Assembly (NCBI GenBank): GCA_004552385.1
Contig: SFOL01000043.1
Location: forward strand, 1-13,688
From: Bacteroidales bacterium
GTDB taxonomy: Bacteria > Bacteroidota > Bacteroidia > Bacteroidales > Marinilabiliaceae
Length of the DNA stretch: 13,688 nucleotides
Direction of reading: 5' to 3'
Part shown: piece after piece, positions 6,519 through 13,384 of the stretch
Numbering within the stretch: position 1 is the first letter of the stretch
How the letters are laid out: every line of letters begins with the position of its first letter
Notes under the pieces: model-generated
Told to the model about the DNA's origin: nothing
What the model saw: the letters and a program-made list of their open reading frames with translations, nothing else
The model's database searches: none
Position numbers and translations under genes: made by a program

Positions 6519-7655
6519 ATGATTGATTTCAACAAAGAGATTGAGGCTCTGCGCCATTCCGATTGCCTAAGGTTTCTGCCCGAGACTGACACGGCGAATA
6601 TGGTAAACCTCTCCACCAACGATTACCTCGGGCTGAACGACCGCACAGACCTTTATGACGAGTTCCTTGGCTCCTATTCGCCTTCCACTCGTTCCATGAG
6701 CGCTGCAAGCAGCCGACTCCTGACTGGCAACCACTTGGAATACAGGCGCCTGGAGGATACTCTTCGAGACCTCTATCCGACGAGGGACGCTCTCGTTTTC
6801 AATTGCGGATATCATGCCAACGCTGGCGTCCTGCCTGCCATTGCAGACAAGGGCGATCTCGTCATCGCCGATAAGCTCATCCACGCCAGCCTAATCGACG
6901 GCATGCGCCTATGCGCGGCGGCGGGGGTCGCCACGTTGCGTTTCAACCACAACGACATGACCCACCTGCGCCGTCTGCTCGTCGCGCACTCCAAGGCGGC
7001 GGGACGAGTCTTCGTGGTGGTGGAGAGCATCTACAGCATGGATGGCGATCTCGCCCCGCTCGCCGAGCTTGCCGAGCTCAGACGCGAGTTCGGTTTCTGG
7101 CTCTATGTCGACGAGGCTCATGCCGTGGGTGTGCGCGGACGGCGAGGCGAGGGGCTTGTGGGCGAACTCGGGCTTGAAAAGGATGTTGATGTCATAGTCG
7201 GGACGTGTGGGAAGGCTTTGGCGTCCGAGGGGGCGTGGGTGGTCTCTTCTCCCGTGGTGCGCAGCTGGCTGGTCAATAAGTGCCGCACTATGATCTTTAC
7301 CACAGGTCTGCCGCCCGTCAATGTGGCGTGGACTGATTTCATTGTCCGAAAAGTTGCCGACATGGATGCCGAGCGCGACCATTTGCGTAATCTTGGCTCT
7401 TGGCTCACGGGGGCTCTCGGGCTTCCGGGGCCCAAGGGCGGCGCCACACAGATTGTGCCATTTGTGTGTGGCGAGAATGCGGCGGCGGTCGCCCTTAGCG
7501 GTGAGCTTCGCGGGGCGGGATTCTATGTCTTGCCCATCCGCCACCCTACAGTGCCGCTCGGGCAGGCGCGTCTGCGTTTCTCGCTCAAAGCGTCTTTCAC
7601 GTCTCGAGATCTTGAACCGATGGTTGAACTATTACAGACTCATAATCAGAAGTGA
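6519..7655 (+). CDS. bioF: 8-amino-7-oxononanoate synthase
   Basis: PLP-dependent alpha-oxoamine synthase that condenses pimeloyl-ACP with L-alanine to give KAPA. Landmarks: STNDYLGL (about 32-39), SAASSRLLTGNHLEYRRLE (about 61-79), FNCGYHAN (about 94-101), VDEAHAVGVRGRRGEG (about 197-212) with D198 and H201 at the cofactor, and the PLP lysine K232 in GTCGKALASEG. The length of 378 residues is normal. The ATG at 6519 lies 2 nt after the bioA stop and gives MIDFNKEI. A GTG at 6510 in the same frame would overlap bioA and add three residues. The gene ends in a 4-nt GTGA overlap with bioG. Its substrate fits the BioC/BioG route seen here, since no BioW is present. Confidence 0.93.
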   Translation: MIDFNKEIEALRHSDCLRFLPETDTANMVNLSTNDYLGLNDRTDLYDEFLGSYSPSTRSMSAASSRLLTGNHLEYRRLEDTLRDLYPTRDALVFNCGYHANAGVLPAIADKGDLVIADKLIHASLIDGMRLCAAAGVATLRFNHNDMTHLRRLLVAHSKAAGRVFVVVESIYSMDGDLAPLAELAELRREFGFWLYVDEAHAVGVRGRRGEGLVGELGLEKDVDVIVGTCGKALASEGAWVVSSPVVRSWLVNKCRTMIFTTGLPPVNVAWTDFIVRKVADMDAERDHLRNLGSWLTGALGLPGPKGGATQIVPFVCGENAAAVALSGELRGAGFYVLPIRHPTVPLGQARLRFSLKASFTSRDLEPMVELLQTHNQK

Positions 7656-8284
7656 AATTTAGGCATATCAGGTCGTCGCAATCTTCCGAGGCGACTCTAT
7701 GGTTCCTCGGCTGGGGCTTCGATTCTTCAATTGAGCCTTTCATTGCCGACGAGGGCAACGTGTACCTTTTGTGGGACTATGCGTCTCTTGAGCTTTCTCT
7801 TGATGCCTCCGCATTCTCTTCCGTCACGGTCAAGGCGTGGTCCATGGGCGTGTGGGCGGCCGAGGCTTTTCTTGCCGCGCACACGGAGGTCCGAGTGAGC
7901 CGTACTGAGGCTTATTGCGGGACTCCGCGACCGGCCGACGCGTCATACGGCATCGGAGCCGAGGCCATCCGGTTGACCATTGACCATTGGGACGAGGTCA
8001 ACCGCCGCAAGTTCGCCCGCAAGGTGGCTGTTGACTCCTCTCTTGCCGCCACACTGAGCCCGTTGCTCGAGACTCGCGGCCTCGACAGCCAACGCTCTGA
8101 GTTGCAGTCTATACTGGACGCCCAGACGGAGCTCCCCCAGCGGGTGTGGGACTTGGCCGTAGTCAGCAAGCGCGACAGGATTTTCCCCGTGGCGTCGCAA
8201 CGCGCGTGGTGGAGCGGGAGGGCCCGATCCATTGATGAGCGCGACATTCCCCACTGGCCGTTCTCCATTAGCCCGCAGCCCTGA
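7652..8284 (+). CDS. bioG: Pimeloyl-ACP methyl ester esterase, BioG type
   Basis: Alpha/beta hydrolase predicted to remove the methyl group from pimeloyl-ACP methyl ester once the chain is complete. This ends fatty-acid-like elongation and frees pimeloyl-ACP for BioF. The protein matches Haemophilus BioG in length (210 residues) and in blocks: LWFLGWG (about 16-22), the nucleophile elbow AWSMGVWAAE with S64, the ADASYGI segment with D96, SKRDRIFP near 172-179, and a C-terminal DIPHWPFS with H201. S64, D96 and H201 are the likely catalytic triad by comparison with HiBioG. The start is GTG at 7652 within a 4-nt overlap with bioF, which indicates translational coupling. The last base of its stop codon is the first base of the bioC ATG. 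BioH or BioK would be functional alternatives, but the sequence fits BioG. Confidence 0.9.
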   Translation: MKFRHIRSSQSSEATLWFLGWGFDSSIEPFIADEGNVYLLWDYASLELSLDASAFSSVTVKAWSMGVWAAEAFLAAHTEVRVSRTEAYCGTPRPADASYGIGAEAIRLTIDHWDEVNRRKFARKVAVDSSLAATLSPLLETRGLDSQRSELQSILDAQTELPQRVWDLAVVSKRDRIFPVASQRAWWSGRARSIDERDIPHWPFSISPQP

Positions 8285-8994
8285 TGTGTAACGACGTAGA
8301 GCGGCGTTTCGGCAACAGCGCGGCAACATACGAGGCCGCGGCCGACGTGCAACGGCGGGTGGCTTTGCGCCTGTCAGACATGGTCTTGCCGCATTTGGGG
8401 CAGCGCAAAACTGTGTTCGAGTTCGGGTGCGGCACGGGGCTGTTTTCTCGCCTGATAGCCTGCGGCGCAAGGCCGGCAGCTTTTTATCTTAACGACCTCT
8501 CGGCCGATATGTTGGCCGTCGCCAAGGGCAAGATTGCGGCCACCTGCAGCCCCGGCAGTGTGATAGACATGGTTGGCGACGCCGAGGTCATGCCTTGGCC
8601 CTCGGCCGATGCCGTGCTCTCTGCTTCGGCCGTCCAGTGGTTCAACTCGCCGCTATCTGCTGTGCGCCGAGCTTCAGAGGCCTTGAGGCCGGGCGGTATT
8701 ATATCACTCGCCACCTATGGCCCTCTCACTTTTCGTGAGTTGCGCGAGGGGCTGCCGTGCTCTTACCCATCTCCGCAAGATTGGGAGCTTGAGCTTAAAG
8801 ATTGTGGATTTCAAACTCTCGCGTTCGAGTCTTTTTTACTGACGCAGAGCTTCGCCTCGCGCATGGCTCTCTTGCGCATGGTGGTCCGCACCGGGGTGGG
8901 CTCTCGGGGAGAAAAGCAGTCGGCATCCGCCTTGCATGGCGAATGCCGACTGACGTGGCAACCTATTATGTTCGTCGCGCGCCTGCTCGGCTGA
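8284..8994 (+). CDS. bioC: Malonyl-ACP O-methyltransferase
   Basis: SAM-dependent methyltransferase that masks the free carboxyl of malonyl-ACP so that fatty acid synthase can extend it to a pimeloyl chain. The typical N-terminus RRFGNSAATYEAAADVQRRV (about 7-26) is present. SAM motif I is VFEFGCGTGLFSR (about 44-56), followed by LNDLSADML (about 69-77) and the SASAVQWF motif (about 113-120). RPGGIISLATYG (about 135-146) follows, and the end LTWQPIMFVAR corresponds to the LTYHPxYxxxR tail of relatives. The length is 236 residues against 251 in E. coli; the stretch between RTGV and LTWQP is short. The start overlaps the bioG stop by one base. This is the last gene of the operon and faces the receptor gene with a 12-nt gap. 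The 3' coding region contains a hairpin (8917-8952). Confidence 0.92.
   Translation: MCNDVERRFGNSAATYEAAADVQRRVALRLSDMVLPHLGQRKTVFEFGCGTGLFSRLIACGARPAAFYLNDLSADMLAVAKGKIAATCSPGSVIDMVGDAEVMPWPSADAVLSASAVQWFNSPLSAVRRASEALRPGGIISLATYGPLTFRELREGLPCSYPSPQDWELELKDCGFQTLAFESFLLTQSFASRMALLRMVVRTGVGSRGEKQSASALHGECRLTWQPIMFVARLLG
8912..8952 (-). terminator. Candidate minus-strand terminator inside bioC
   Basis: An inverted repeat pairs 8917-8931 with 8938-8952 around a 6-nt loop. On the minus strand all 15 positions pair, one as a G-U wobble; on the plus strand that pair is a C-A mismatch. The minus-strand stem is followed by C then TTTTC (8915-8911). It lies about 55 nt past the stop codon of the receptor gene, so it would end the minus-strand unit within the bioC coding sequence. 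The T tract is short, so efficiency is uncertain. Confidence 0.65.
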
Positions 8995-9006
8995 TGCTGA
9001 CGAACT

Positions 9007-11244
9007 CTAAAATTTAAACGAATAGGTGATAGACGGCACCCATTGGTACAGATAAATCATGTAGCCTTTGGCGTCGCTCATGTCCCACTTGTCTCCTTTC
9101 ACGAAAACGGAGTAGGCGTTCTTGCGCCCGTAGCAGTTGTACAGAGCCACTATTATCTGGGACTTCCACCTTCGGGTCGCTTTGAGCGTGTGAATCCATG
9201 AGAAGTCAAGTCTATGAAAGTCCGGCTTCTTGTATCCGTTTCGTTCGGTGTAGACCGATAGTGTCACGCCGTCATACATGAAAGTCTCGTAGGGCATGGT
9301 GGCTCGTCCGCCAGTGTGGTACTTAAATGCCACGGAGAAATCGTTGCGCCCGGCGTGAAATGTGGCGTTTAATGCCAAGTTGTGCTTTTGGTCGTAAGTC
9401 GCATAATACCAGTTGCCGTTGTTTATCTCGTCGGCCCTGCGTTCTGCTTTAGACAGCGTGTAGCTCGCCTGGGCTGTCACCCATCGGTTTTCATATTTCA
9501 CCATAGTCTCCAGTCCTGCCGCGCGTCCTTCCCCCTCTTTCACCTCGTCCTCCACGTTTTCGTTCATGTGCAGGTCGGCGTTGTCCTTATAGTCTACCAT
9601 TTGGTGCATCCGCTTGAAGTATATTTCGCCATATAGCTCCAAGTTGGCGGGTTCTATAACGCTTTGCAGGCCGAGTGAGAATGTGTTTGCCGACTGAGGT
9701 TTCACCTCCTTGCCAATCGGCAGCCAGATGTCGGTCGGCATGCCCATGGCCGAGTTGGTCAGCATGTGGTCATATTGTACGGTGCGGGCGTAGGAGGCTT
9801 TCAGGTATAGCGTGCGAGCCAGAGCGTAAGAGGCCGCCATGCGCGGTTCAACGCCTATGTATGTGCGCTTCTCTGACGCCGCCGAGAGGCGCAGCCCGGC
9901 GGAAATGTCCATCTTTTCACCAATCTTAATCTCTTCGTTGGCGTAAATGCCTTCCGTTACCATTCTCCTCTTTTTGAGGTGCTTAGGCAGCATGGCAGAT
10001 TGGGCGTTGAGCGGGTCTATCTGACCCGGGTTGTAGAAATGGGCCTCTATGCCTATGCCGTACGTCAGGTGGTGCTTGCCCTTATAATGGTCGAAGTCCG
10101 CTTTATAGGTCAGTTCGCCCATGCCTGCTTTCCACTCGAAGTCCCTCACGTCCATCTCCTGTTGCTGCATATACTCGTAGTTCGAGTATGTCAGCGTATG
10201 GTTTGAGAATAGCTCGTCGCTTATGATGTGGTTCCACCTTAGCGTGCCTGTCACGTTGCCCCACTCCTGGTTATTGTCTTGCGATAATATTTCGCATTTG
10301 AATTTATCGTGGCTCGTGTAGGCCGAGGCGAAAATCCTGTCGTTGGCGGATATGTTCCAGTTCGTCTTTGCGCAGAGGTCATAGAAGCGCATCACATCGT
10401 CATTGTGCTTGTATGTGTCGTCGGCGAAGTCCGCAACCTCGTTCACAAAGTCGCCATATCCCGCGCGGGCGGCTATCATGAGCGAGCCGACGCTTTTGAC
10501 TATGGGGGTCTCCACCAATATTCGTGACCCTATGGTGCCCAAGCTGCCCTCCATGCCGAAGTGGCGGTTGTTTCCCTCCTTCATCCTCATGTCGGCCACT
10601 GCCGCCAGCTTGCCTCCGTATTTCGGCGAGTAGCCGCTCTTGTAGAAGTCTACCCTCTGTATCGCGTCGGGGTTGAAGGCTGAGAATATCCCCATTGTGT
10701 GCGATGGGTTGTAAACAGTCGCCTCGTCGAGCAATATCATGTTCTGGTCGTGCGAGCTGCCGCGCACCGACATGTTTACGCTGCCATCGGCCACCGAGGC
10801 CACGCCCGGCAGGCATTGCAGCGTCTTGAGGGCGTCCGCCTCGCCGAACATCACGGCGTTGTTCTTTATGTCTATTGAGCTTATGCTGTGCTTACTCATT
10901 TTCGCCATGGCGAGTTCTGTGCGGAATGGGCTTTGCGAGTGCACCGTGACCTCGGCCAAATCGGTGTGCAACGGTGACATGGCGACGTCATGGCGGCCGT
11001 GCGCCGCGTCTGATGCCGCCAGTTTCTCGGTCTTATACCCAGCCATGACGAAATATATGGTGTCGCTCGCCACGCTTACGCAGTAATACCCGTAGTCGTT
11101 GGATAGCGAGGCGCGACCGCCTGTAACCACGACGACGCCTGGCATGCTTTCGCCTGTCTCAGCCTCTTTCACGTAGCCGCATACGCTTTGTCCGGCGGCC
11201 GACGCGCTAATAAGTCCGATTATTGATAATGTTAAGTTCCTCAT
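9007..11244 (-). CDS. TonB-dependent outer-membrane receptor
   Basis: An outer-membrane beta-barrel receptor that would import a substrate using TonB-ExbBD energy. The 745-residue protein has a signal peptide (MRNLTLSIIGLISASAAG). A carboxypeptidase-regulatory-like domain (about 20-90) starts at VCGYVKEAETGESMPGVVVV. A TonB-box-like LAEVTVHSQ follows at about 96-104, then a plug domain at about 115-225 with LKTLQCLPGV, VNMSVRGSSHDQNMILLDE and FYKSGYSPKYGGKLA. The barrel ends in YSFKF, with the C-terminal phenylalanine used for outer-membrane assembly. The start at 11244 forms a 4-nt ATGA overlap with the preceding DUF4249 gene; the open frame to 11292 would wrongly extend into that gene. The partner is DUF4249, not SusD, so the ligand is not obviously a glycan. 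The substrate cannot be read from sequence. Confidence 0.95.
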   Translation of the reverse strand: MRNLTLSIIGLISASAAGQSVCGYVKEAETGESMPGVVVVTGGRASLSNDYGYYCVSVASDTIYFVMAGYKTEKLAASDAAHGRHDVAMSPLHTDLAEVTVHSQSPFRTELAMAKMSKHSISSIDIKNNAVMFGEADALKTLQCLPGVASVADGSVNMSVRGSSHDQNMILLDEATVYNPSHTMGIFSAFNPDAIQRVDFYKSGYSPKYGGKLAAVADMRMKEGNNRHFGMEGSLGTIGSRILVETPIVKSVGSLMIAARAGYGDFVNEVADFADDTYKHNDDVMRFYDLCAKTNWNISANDRIFASAYTSHDKFKCEILSQDNNQEWGNVTGTLRWNHIISDELFSNHTLTYSNYEYMQQQEMDVRDFEWKAGMGELTYKADFDHYKGKHHLTYGIGIEAHFYNPGQIDPLNAQSAMLPKHLKKRRMVTEGIYANEEIKIGEKMDISAGLRLSAASEKRTYIGVEPRMAASYALARTLYLKASYARTVQYDHMLTNSAMGMPTDIWLPIGKEVKPQSANTFSLGLQSVIEPANLELYGEIYFKRMHQMVDYKDNADLHMNENVEDEVKEGEGRAAGLETMVKYENRWVTAQASYTLSKAERRADEINNGNWYYATYDQKHNLALNATFHAGRNDFSVAFKYHTGGRATMPYETFMYDGVTLSVYTERNGYKKPDFHRLDFSWIHTLKATRRWKSQIIVALYNCYGRKNAYSVFVKGDKWDMSDAKGYMIYLYQWVPSITYSFKF

Positions 11245-12119
11245 CTGAATGTAACGTAATCGGGTGTCATTGTGCCCTTGAAAACTATGCATGAAGCCGC
11301 AATGAACTGACCTTGCACATTTCGCCCGCTGAAGTTGGTCACGGGGGTGGTGGGCGTGGGGCTGTAGACTCCGCCGTCGCTCGTCAGGTGCGCCTCCACG
11401 GCTCCGTAAAAGTCATAGTTTCTCTTGCTTATTGTCCACAGCTCATAGTAGAACCTGCTTCCGAAACTGACGCCCGATGTTTCGCTCGGCGAGGCTCCCA
11501 TGCCGAGCGAGATCTGAACGCCGTCCAGGTTTTCACGCAGCCCCTCGTCGCTCAGACGCATGGCGTACAGGTAGTGCATGATACGCCAGTTTCGGCTCAA
11601 TCCGTCGGAGAATAAGTAATAGTTAATCTCGTCTGGCTGATTGTCTTCAAAATAAAGTATCGGCGACCACAGGTGGTCGTCTTTAGTGTCGTGCTTGAAG
11701 AATTTTAGTCCGTTTATTTTAGGCGACGGCACCATCCTCTCTGTCGATGTGAATGTGCGGTCGCCAACGTTAACGGTTATTGTATACGTCCGTCCCGGCT
11801 CAAACTTGTGGCCGCTCAGGCAGAACTTGCGCCCGTTGCCCTCCTCGTCCTCAAACCATCCTTCCCAGCCGGCATCGTCCTTTATGTTTACCGTCACGTC
11901 TTTTATCGGGTCAGGCTCTTCGCCATAGTGCCCGTTCAGGAAATATGTGTCGCTGCTTTTCCTTATGTATACGGTCTGTATTTCCGCATGGTCGGTCACC
12001 ATGGCGTCTATAACTATCATATCCGTCTTGCCTGCCTGCATCACGTCGCATTCGTCCACGCATCCTGTGGCGATGCACCCGAGTGCGGCCGCCGCTGCGT
12101 ATAAGCTAATTTTTCTCAT
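11241..12119 (-). CDS. DUF4249 surface lipoprotein, partner of the TonB receptor
   Basis: A 292-residue lipoprotein of the type that commonly accompanies non-SusD TonB receptors in Bacteroidota. The N-terminus MRKISLYAAAAALGCIATGC is a lipoprotein signal with probable lipidated C20; C15 is a less likely alternative. It is followed by VDECD. Acidic residues just after the cysteine are the Bacteroidota surface-export signal, so it probably sits on the outside of the outer membrane. MIVIDAMVTDHAEIQTVYIR (about 34-53) matches the first Ig-like strands of DUF4249, and GRTYTITVNVGDRTFTSTE (about 109-127) forms the next. A ligand-binding or lid role is inferred from context only. The ATG overlaps the upstream lipoprotein gene by 14 nt and the stop overlaps the receptor ATG by 4 nt, so all three are coupled. 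Confidence 0.85.
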   Translation of the reverse strand: MRKISLYAAAAALGCIATGCVDECDVMQAGKTDMIVIDAMVTDHAEIQTVYIRKSSDTYFLNGHYGEEPDPIKDVTVNIKDDAGWEGWFEDEEGNGRKFCLSGHKFEPGRTYTITVNVGDRTFTSTERMVPSPKINGLKFFKHDTKDDHLWSPILYFEDNQPDEINYYLFSDGLSRNWRIMHYLYAMRLSDEGLRENLDGVQISLGMGASPSETSGVSFGSRFYYELWTISKRNYDFYGAVEAHLTSDGGVYSPTPTTPVTNFSGRNVQGQFIAASCIVFKGTMTPDYVTFR

Positions 12120-13017
12120 TGAGAGCCCTTTCTATCTCTTTCTCTACGTCTTTTATGTCAGCTGTAAGCCGCAGAGGGTGGTTGTTTATCATTATTGTAG
12201 GGGTTCGCAGTATGCCTTGCCTGCATAGGTATGCGCTATTGCGCCTGATGCCTGTGGCTGCCTCCTCGTCCGCCATGTCCGTGGTGAATTGGTCGGCGTC
12301 GAGTCCCATGGTCGCGGCTATGCTTAGTATAGCTGCGGTGGTGACCTCTCCGTGCAGGCACATCAGCGTGTCGTGCATCGCCCAATAGGCGTCTTGCATG
12401 TCGGCGGCATGCGCCGCCCGCGCCTGGACGGATGCCTCGTCGGAAAAGTCAATCTGGCGGAACTCCACTCTGTCGCCATATTTACGGAACAGCCCCTCCA
12501 ACCCTTTGTGCATGGCTTGGCACAGGCCGCAGTCGTAGTCGGAAATTATCGTTACTGCCACTTTCGCTCCTATTTGCCCCCGCCTGCGTGTCTCCGCCGA
12601 ATCGACCTCTACGGCTGGCGCAATTGGAGGCTTGAGGCAAATCTCGGCGCCATATCGCTCGGCGAGGCTGTCAATCAGCTCGCTACGCACAATCTCGGCT
12701 TCGGCCTCACGCCCGCCGTGCCTATTGCGGAAGGCTGCGATCACGGAGTCGGGTGATATGCCGTTCTCCTTTGCGCTCAACTCTATTAGTCTTATGCCTA
12801 TCAGCTCTGCCGTGGCCCTGCGTCTGATGTCATATATGTCATAGAGGTGCTCGTATACCGCCAGTTCAGTGGCTTTGTCCACCACGTCGGCATATATAGG
12901 CTCGTCTCCTATTGTGGCGACCATGCGGCGGCTCTCGTCCGGGGCGCACGATGTGGCTGCCAGCACTATGGCCGAGCAACCGCACAGTGCGGCTATTCTG
13001 TTTGCTCTCTTTGTCAT
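12106..13017 (-). CDS. Periplasmic lipoprotein with SurA_N-like and DsbA-like domains
   Basis: A 303-residue protein with a lipoprotein signal ending AATSC (lipidated C24). Residues about 32-130 resemble the SurA/parvulin N-terminal chaperone domain: MVATIGDEPIYADVVDK, then a helix with ATAELIGIRLIELSAKENGI, ending YGAEICLKPP. No prolyl isomerase domain is present. Residues about 148-300 form a thioredoxin-fold DsbA-like domain with active site C163-G-L-C166 (ISDYDCGLCQAM) and the cis-proline loop R-T-P273-T. The SurA_N plus DsbA layout is known in bacterial DsbA-family proteins. Expected role: thiol oxidation or isomerisation, perhaps with chaperone activity, at the periplasmic side of a membrane. 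The acidic +3/+4 residues (CAPDES) could even favour surface exposure. It is the first gene of the coupled unit with DUF4249 and the receptor, both of which contain cysteines, so they are candidate clients. Confidence 0.82.
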   Translation of the reverse strand: MTKRANRIAALCGCSAIVLAATSCAPDESRRMVATIGDEPIYADVVDKATELAVYEHLYDIYDIRRRATAELIGIRLIELSAKENGISPDSVIAAFRNRHGGREAEAEIVRSELIDSLAERYGAEICLKPPIAPAVEVDSAETRRRGQIGAKVAVTIISDYDCGLCQAMHKGLEGLFRKYGDRVEFRQIDFSDEASVQARAAHAADMQDAYWAMHDTLMCLHGEVTTAAILSIAATMGLDADQFTTDMADEEAATGIRRNSAYLCRQGILRTPTIMINNHPLRLTADIKDVEKEIERALNEKN

Positions 13018-13038
13018 GTCTTCTGTCGCACCCTATGT

Positions 13039-13083
13039 GCCGGCCATGCGGCGAGGCATTATAGCCTCATTGCGATGGCCAGC
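13039..13083. other. Nested hairpin upstream of the DsbA-like gene
   Basis: A 9-bp outer stem (13039-13047 with 13075-13083) encloses a 5-bp inner stem (13053-13057 with 13064-13068) in the 76-nt gap between the minus-strand genes. On the plus strand it is followed by CGTGTTTTTCC, which looks terminator-like, but no plus-strand gene reads into it. On the minus strand it would fold in the mRNA 22 nt before the start codon at 13017. Confidence 0.4.
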
Positions 13084-13093
13084 CGTGTTTTTC

Positions 13094-13384
13094 CTAATAG
13101 CCGTCCATGTTAGAGTATCTGTTGGAGAAGCTTACCGTCCTGTCTGCGTCGTCATAAAGAAAGAAGCCGCGGTTGTGGTATTCTACCCTGAAACTTGTTT
13201 TTTCTCCATTTGCAAGCAAGAATGTGATAGTGTCTTGCTGCCCGCTTTTGACAGAGAAGCTGCATTGCTCCTCATCCCAATACCCCGGGTTTATGACTGC
13301 CGTGCTATTACATGTCATCATAGTGGCATTTCCAATTGCGATTCCAAAAGCTGGTTCTTGCCCTCCACTGTTCTTCCTCATCAT
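13094..13384 (-). CDS. Downstream segment of an unknown, possibly frameshifted gene
   Basis: A 96-codon frame that I do not recognise. Residues about 41-80 (CSFSVKSG, then DTITF, then GFFLYDD) align with the segment ending in the neighbouring frame at 13308-13688: both carry VKxGxxD(T/S), an N/D-G turn, and GFxxYxD at the same spacing. This suggests two copies of a beta-rich repeat that were once in one protein. The frame is open upstream only to a TAG at about 13410, and its first ATG (13384) lies inside the other frame. Either a one-base insertion (or two-base deletion) split one gene, or these are overlapping genes. The base composition is more AT-rich than in the bio and pur clusters. The stop is 76 nt upstream of the DsbA-like gene, so they may share a transcript. 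Confidence 0.5.
   Translation of the reverse strand: MMRKNSGGQEPAFGIAIGNATMMTCNSTAVINPGYWDEEQCSFSVKSGQQDTITFLLANGEKTSFRVEYHNRGFFLYDDADRTVSFSNRYSNMDGY

Noticed and set aside
11245..11292. Upstream in-frame extension of the receptor gene
   Set aside because: It would put 16 residues before a good signal peptide and lie inside the DUF4249 gene. The ATG at 11242-11244 gives a standard 4-nt overlap.
9007..13017. The receptor unit as a dedicated biotin uptake system because it neighbours the bio operon
   Set aside because: It is convergent with the biotin operon, not co-transcribed with it, and nothing in the sequence indicates biotin as the ligand. Adjacency alone is not enough.
13058..13065. 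TATAAT hexamer on the minus strand as a -10 promoter
   Set aside because: It sits in a hairpin loop, has no -35 partner, and Bacteroidota primary promoters use TAnnTTTG instead of TATAAT.
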